NCBI GenBank assembly: GCA_028226735.1
Contig: JAOIYV010000022.1
Coordinates: 1 to 9,247, forward strand
Reading direction: 5' to 3'
DNA from: Candidatus Pelagibacter sp.
GTDB taxonomy: Bacteria; Pseudomonadota; Alphaproteobacteria; Pelagibacterales; Pelagibacteraceae
DNA: 9,247 bases
Of this stretch, positions 6,375 through 9,247 are shown piece after piece. A model generated the notes under the pieces. That model was not told where the DNA came from and did no database searches. It worked only from the letters and a program-made list of their open reading frames with translations. Every line of letters starts with the position of its first letter. The stretch's first letter is position 1. A program made the translations under genes and the position numbers.

Positions 6375-7559
6375 ATGAGATCAAAAAAGAAAATTGTGCT
6401 CGCTTATTCTGGCGGGTTAGACACATCAATCATTTTAAAATGGCTTCAGGAAAATTATGATGCTGAAGTAATTTGTTATACAGCAGATATAGGTCAAAAA
6501 ATTGATAAAAAAAAAATTATAAGAAATGCTAAAAGATTAGGTGTAAAAAAAATTATTATTGAAAACCTGAAAGACACTTTTGTAAAGGATTATGTTTACC
6601 CAATGCTTAGGGGTCACGCAATTTATGAAGGGGTTTACTTGCTAGGAACTTCAATCGCAAGACCACTAATTGCAAAAAAACAAATTGCTGCAGCAAAAAA
6701 ATATAGTGCCTATGCAGTTTCTCATGGGTCAACTGGAAAAGGGAATGATCAAGTAAGATTTGAGTTAGGCTATCATTACTTTGGTCCAAAAATAAAAATT
6801 ATAGCTCCATGGAGAATGTGGAAATTAAATTCAAGGACTGATCTAATCAAATATGCAAAAAAAAATAATATTCCTATACCTTCTGATAAAAAAGGTGCTC
6901 CACCTTTTTCAATTGATGATAATTTATATCACACTTCAACAGAAGGTAAGGTATTAGAAAATCCAAAAAATGCGGCTCCAGAGTTTCTTTTTCAAAGAAC
7001 AGTATCACCTGAAAAAGCTCCAAATAAAAATTCATTTATAACTATAGGTTTTAAAAATGGAGATCCAATATCTGTAAATAATAAAAAATTATCTCCTAGC
7101 AAACTATTAGAAAAACTTAATATAGTCGCTGGAAAAAATGGAATAGGTAGAGTTGATTTAGTTGAGAATAGATTTATAGGAATTAAATCTAGGGGCGTTT
7201 ACGAAACTCCTGGTGGAACATTATTAATGTCTGCACACAGAGCTATGGAGTCTGTAACTCTTGATAAAGAAACTATGCATAAAAAAGATGAAATCATGCC
7301 AAAATATGCAAAACTTATTTACAATGGATATTGGTATTCGAAAGATAGATTTAAATTACAAAAAATTGTAGATCTTAAAAAAAACAAAGTTAATGGATCA
7401 GTTAAACTAAAATTATATAAAGGAAATATTACTATAATCGCCAGAAGTACAAATAGTAATGCTTATTCAATGAAAAAAGTTTCATTTGAAGAAAATAAAA
7501 CATTTAATAAATTAAATGTTGAGAAATTTATTAATTTTCACAAAAAACAATTGAAATAA
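6375..7559 (+). CDS. argG: Argininosuccinate synthase
   Basis: Cytosolic enzyme that joins citrulline and aspartate with ATP to make argininosuccinate, the penultimate step of arginine synthesis. The protein is 394 residues, the usual length for the ~400-residue bacterial type. The ATP pyrophosphatase P-loop AYSGGLDTS is at 10-18, TADIGQ at 36-41, EGVYLLGTSIARPLIAK at 85-101 and SHGSTGKGNDQVRFE at 116-130. The substrate-binding segment is STEGKVLENPKNAAPE (188-203), and RGVYETPGGTLL (273-284) and YNGYWYS (316-322) close the C-terminal domain. Two mild departures from the most common wording are S119 (usually Ala) and K192 after E190-G191. The rest is intact, so activity is expected. It lies 4 bases after the ialB-like gene, with no Shine-Dalgarno sequence. 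No ARG box or attenuator was recognised. Confidence 0.97.
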   Translation: MRSKKKIVLAYSGGLDTSIILKWLQENYDAEVICYTADIGQKIDKKKIIRNAKRLGVKKIIIENLKDTFVKDYVYPMLRGHAIYEGVYLLGTSIARPLIAKKQIAAAKKYSAYAVSHGSTGKGNDQVRFELGYHYFGPKIKIIAPWRMWKLNSRTDLIKYAKKNNIPIPSDKKGAPPFSIDDNLYHTSTEGKVLENPKNAAPEFLFQRTVSPEKAPNKNSFITIGFKNGDPISVNNKKLSPSKLLEKLNIVAGKNGIGRVDLVENRFIGIKSRGVYETPGGTLLMSAHRAMESVTLDKETMHKKDEIMPKYAKLIYNGYWYSKDRFKLQKIVDLKKNKVNGSVKLKLYKGNITIIARSTNSNAYSMKKVSFEENKTFNKLNVEKFINFHKKQLK

Positions 7560-7586
7560 CTTAATTTTAAAAGGACACTTTAACCT

Positions 7587-7614
7587 TTGCCTTTAATGAA
7601 TAAATATCTATTCT
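7587..7614 (+). promoter_or_regulatory. Candidate promoter of the 7621 membrane-protein gene
   Basis: TTGCCT (7587-7592) and TATTCT (7609-7614) resemble -35 and -10 hexamers, each matching 4 of 6 consensus bases, with a 16-base spacer. Six bases (AGTCTC) then precede the ATG at 7621, which would again give a leaderless message. It lies in the 61-base gap after argG, where no strong terminator is visible. Confidence 0.35.
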
Positions 7615-7620
7615 AGTCTC

Positions 7621-8073
7621 ATGGAATCACTAAAAAACTGGATGATTGATGCAGCAAACATTTTATTTGATGATAGTAAAAATGACCTAAGAGCTTTGCC
7701 AAGATCTGTAAGATTACAAATTTTATTAGTTCTAAGCTTCGTTTGGACAACTGTTTTTAGCTTATATATATTTTCTTATACAACTTTTGCCTTTGGTTGG
7801 GCTGGTCTTTATATAGCACACGTTGGACTTATTTTTGCAGTCTATATGACATTCAAACATTTTCATAAAGCAGAAGCACAATCGAGTAGCGTATTTCAAA
7901 CTAAAAACTTTGATCCTTTTAAGATAATGGTAATTGTTTTTGTGGTTGTATTTATCTTTGTTTTTTCAAAAGGAATTGAGGTTATGACAAAAACTAATTC
8001 TTATAGTATTCCTTATGATGGTCCCTCAAAATCAGTGTTTGAAAAATGGCTACCATTTAGTAAAGATAAGTAA
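7621..8073 (+). CDS. Unrecognised small membrane protein
   Basis: I do not recognise this 150-residue protein. It begins with an amphipathic, acidic stretch (MESLKNWMIDAANILFDDSKNDLRALPRSVRLQ, shown here only in outline: W7, D17-D18, R24, R28 and R31). Three predicted membrane helices follow at about 33-53, 57-78 and 101-117. The second helix is followed by a charged, histidine-containing loop with KHFHKAEAQ (79-87). The tail after the third helix includes YSIPYDGPSKSVFEKWLPF (128-146), which looks folded rather than random. It is a real gene: it fills its space, uses lysine- and isoleucine-rich codons like its neighbours, and its stop shares one base with the psiE start (TAATG). Position suggests a shared message with psiE and the photolyase-like gene. 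No catalytic motif is visible. Confidence 0.8.
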   Translation: MESLKNWMIDAANILFDDSKNDLRALPRSVRLQILLVLSFVWTTVFSLYIFSYTTFAFGWAGLYIAHVGLIFAVYMTFKHFHKAEAQSSSVFQTKNFDPFKIMVIVFVVVFIFVFSKGIEVMTKTNSYSIPYDGPSKSVFEKWLPFSKDK

Positions 8074-8453
8074 TGGAAAAAATAGCAAAAAATTTACAGC
8101 TAGCATTAATGTGTATTATTTTAGTAAGCACAGTAATTGCTGTTGGTATAGAAATTAAAAATATGCTTCTAAATCAATCTGTAATGTTGGCAGATTTACT
8201 ATTAATGTTTCTTTACCTAGAAGTACTGGCAATGGTTCGTGTTTTTTGGAGTCAACAATCAATCAGCATAACCTTACCCCTTCTAATTGCTATAACTGCT
8301 CTAGCCAGATTTATTATATTGCAGGGTAAAGAAATGGATCCATCAGCATTAGTTTATGAAGCTATAGCTATAGTATTAATTGCATCTGCAATAGTTATTC
8401 TTAGATTAAGACATAGTGATAAATTAGGCCTAAAAAAAAGAAAATCAAAATAA
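8073..8453 (+). CDS. PsiE-family (phosphate-starvation-inducible E) membrane protein
   Basis: Integral membrane protein of 126 residues with four predicted helices (about 8-27, 38-57, 66-82 and 94-111). The central segment DLLLMFLYLEVLAMVRVFW (41-59), followed by ITLPLLIAITALARFIIL (66-83) and a DP..LVYEAIAIVLIASAIVIL region, follows the PsiE pattern of a helix with Y-[FL]-E, an LARFII-type motif and a final hydrophobic helix. The C-terminus is strongly basic (KKRKSK) and probably cytoplasmic. E. coli PsiE is induced by phosphate limitation, but its biochemical role is unknown; no Pho box was recognised here. The start overlaps the upstream membrane-protein stop by one base. Its stop lies six bases before the photolyase-like ATG in the same frame. 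Confidence 0.82.
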   Translation: MEKIAKNLQLALMCIILVSTVIAVGIEIKNMLLNQSVMLADLLLMFLYLEVLAMVRVFWSQQSISITLPLLIAITALARFIILQGKEMDPSALVYEAIAIVLIASAIVILRLRHSDKLGLKKRKSK

Positions 8454-8459
8454 TTTAAA

Positions 8460-9247
8460 ATGATATTTGGAACTTCAAGGGCTAAAGCCGTTGATCAATT
8501 AAATAATTTTATTGAACAAAATCTTTCAGATTATTCAAAACTAAGAAATTTTGATTTTGGACCTAATAATAGATCTAATATTTCTTGTTTATCCCCCTAC
8601 ATAACACACGGAGTAGTTAACGAATTAGAGGTAATTGATAAGTCTCTAAAAAAATTCTCTTTTTCAAAAAATGAAAAATTTATTCAGGAAGTTCTGTGGC
8701 GTGTTTATTGGAAAGGTTGGTTAGAGTTAAGACCTAACGTTTGGTCAGATTACTTAATAGAATTAGGTAAAGTTAAAGATGAATTTAAAAACAATCAAAG
8801 TTATTTTGATGCAATTGAAGGAAAAACAAATGTAGATTGTTTTAATCAATGGGTAATTGAACTTAAAGAAAACAATTATCTTCATAATCACACAAGAATG
8901 TGGTTTGCGAGTATTTGGATTTTTACACTAGAATTACCATGGCAGTTAGGAGCAGAATTTTTTATGCAACATCTTTATGATGGTGATCCTGCATCAAATA
9001 CACTTGGGTGGAGATGGGTAGCAGGGGTTCAAACTCAGGGTAAACATTATTTAGCAAGTGAATGGAATATAAATAAATTTACAAATAATAGATTTAAAAA
9101 CATAAAACTTAATGAAAATGCCAAGCCTATATCTAGTGATAAAATATATTCAGTTAACAATAATAGCTTTGAAAATTCTGAGATTTCCGAGGATAAAACT
9201 TTATTAATATTTGAAAATAATATGACATTTGAATTTTCTGATTTCAA
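8460..9247 (+). CDS. Photolyase/cryptochrome-family protein lacking the N-terminal antenna domain; 3' end outside window
   Basis: FAD-binding catalytic domain of the photolyase/cryptochrome family, probably a light-driven DNA repair enzyme. 262 codons are visible and the frame is open at the edge. Aligned by eye to E. coli PhrB, many key residues are present: SCLSPYITHG (42-51); E77, W80 and R81 (PhrB E274, W277, R278); EGKT (120-123); H142-N143 and R146 (H340, N341, R344); W161 (W359); D174, D176 and N180 (D372, D374, N378); W184 and W186 (W382, W384). The usual N-terminal alpha/beta antenna domain of about 200 residues is absent. The protein starts some 40 residues before the LSPY motif, and the in-frame sequence upstream is the psiE stop. 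After about residue 205 a divergent, asparagine-rich stretch leads to KTLLIF (246-251), which could open a further domain. No Shine-Dalgarno sequence is seen. Substrate type cannot be decided from the sequence. Confidence 0.88.
   Translation, partial: MIFGTSRAKAVDQLNNFIEQNLSDYSKLRNFDFGPNNRSNISCLSPYITHGVVNELEVIDKSLKKFSFSKNEKFIQEVLWRVYWKGWLELRPNVWSDYLIELGKVKDEFKNNQSYFDAIEGKTNVDCFNQWVIELKENNYLHNHTRMWFASIWIFTLELPWQLGAEFFMQHLYDGDPASNTLGWRWVAGVQTQGKHYLASEWNINKFTNNRFKNIKLNENAKPISSDKIYSVNNNSFENSEISEDKTLLIFENNMTFEFSDF

Noticed and set aside
7570..7588. AAAGG / CCTTT inverted repeat with a 9-base loop after argG, possible terminator
   Set aside because: A 5-bp stem with no T-tract after it; too weak to call, although it lies at the right place.
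8451..8462. psiE-family stop and photolyase ATG are in the same frame, six bases apart, suggesting possible readthrough fusion
   Set aside because: In-frame neighbours occur by chance one time in three, and the TAA stop has no readthrough signal that I can see.
8481..8494. GCTAAAGCCGTTGA resembles the conserved core of SAM-II-type riboswitches, which occur in marine alphaproteobacteria
   Set aside because: It lies inside the photolyase frame (residues encoding RAKAV) and lacks the upstream pairing arms and a downstream regulated start. Most likely a chance match.

Overview
The window is a compact, AT-rich stretch of bacterial chromosome. Intergenic gaps are tiny, several genes overlap by a few bases, lysine, asparagine and isoleucine are over-used, and Shine-Dalgarno sequences are nearly absent. 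Gene content (System I cytochrome c maturation, DUF2794, IalB-family protein, HspQ with alphaproteobacterial wording) points to Alphaproteobacteria. The overall style fits Pelagibacterales (SAR11) or a close marine relative. That placement is inference from gene content and composition, not from a marker gene.

Left part, minus strand (1-3022): hspQ, a 170-base gap, then the cytochrome c maturation run ccmC-ccmD-ccmE-ccmF. ccmF runs off the left edge. CcmC and CcmD deliver heme to the periplasmic chaperone CcmE, which passes it to the CcmF heme lyase. ccmA and ccmB are not next to ccmC here. The hspQ-ccmC gap holds nested inverted repeats that can be drawn as a three-way-junction RNA, the most unexplained element in the window.

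Middle (3103-4761): yciB (inner-membrane septation protein A) overlaps a DUF2794 gene on the plus strand. This pair converges on a Bax-inhibitor-1 family membrane protein gene on the minus strand. Only four bases separate the convergent stops, and a hairpin with a T-rich tail spans them.

Right part, plus strand (4833-9247): a tight group tas (aldo/keto reductase), ialB-like periplasmic protein and argG (argininosuccinate synthase). After a 61-base gap comes a second group: an unrecognised small membrane protein, a PsiE-family membrane protein, and a photolyase-family gene that runs off the right edge. The photolyase begins directly with the FAD-binding catalytic domain and has no N-terminal antenna domain.

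No tRNA, rRNA, CRISPR array, insertion sequence or phage gene was seen. No stretch longer than 170 bases lacks a gene. The window is mostly ordinary core genome. The points worth a second look are the candidate structured RNA, the antenna-less photolyase with its neighbours, and several promoter-like hexamers placed exactly six bases before start codons, which suggests leaderless transcripts.
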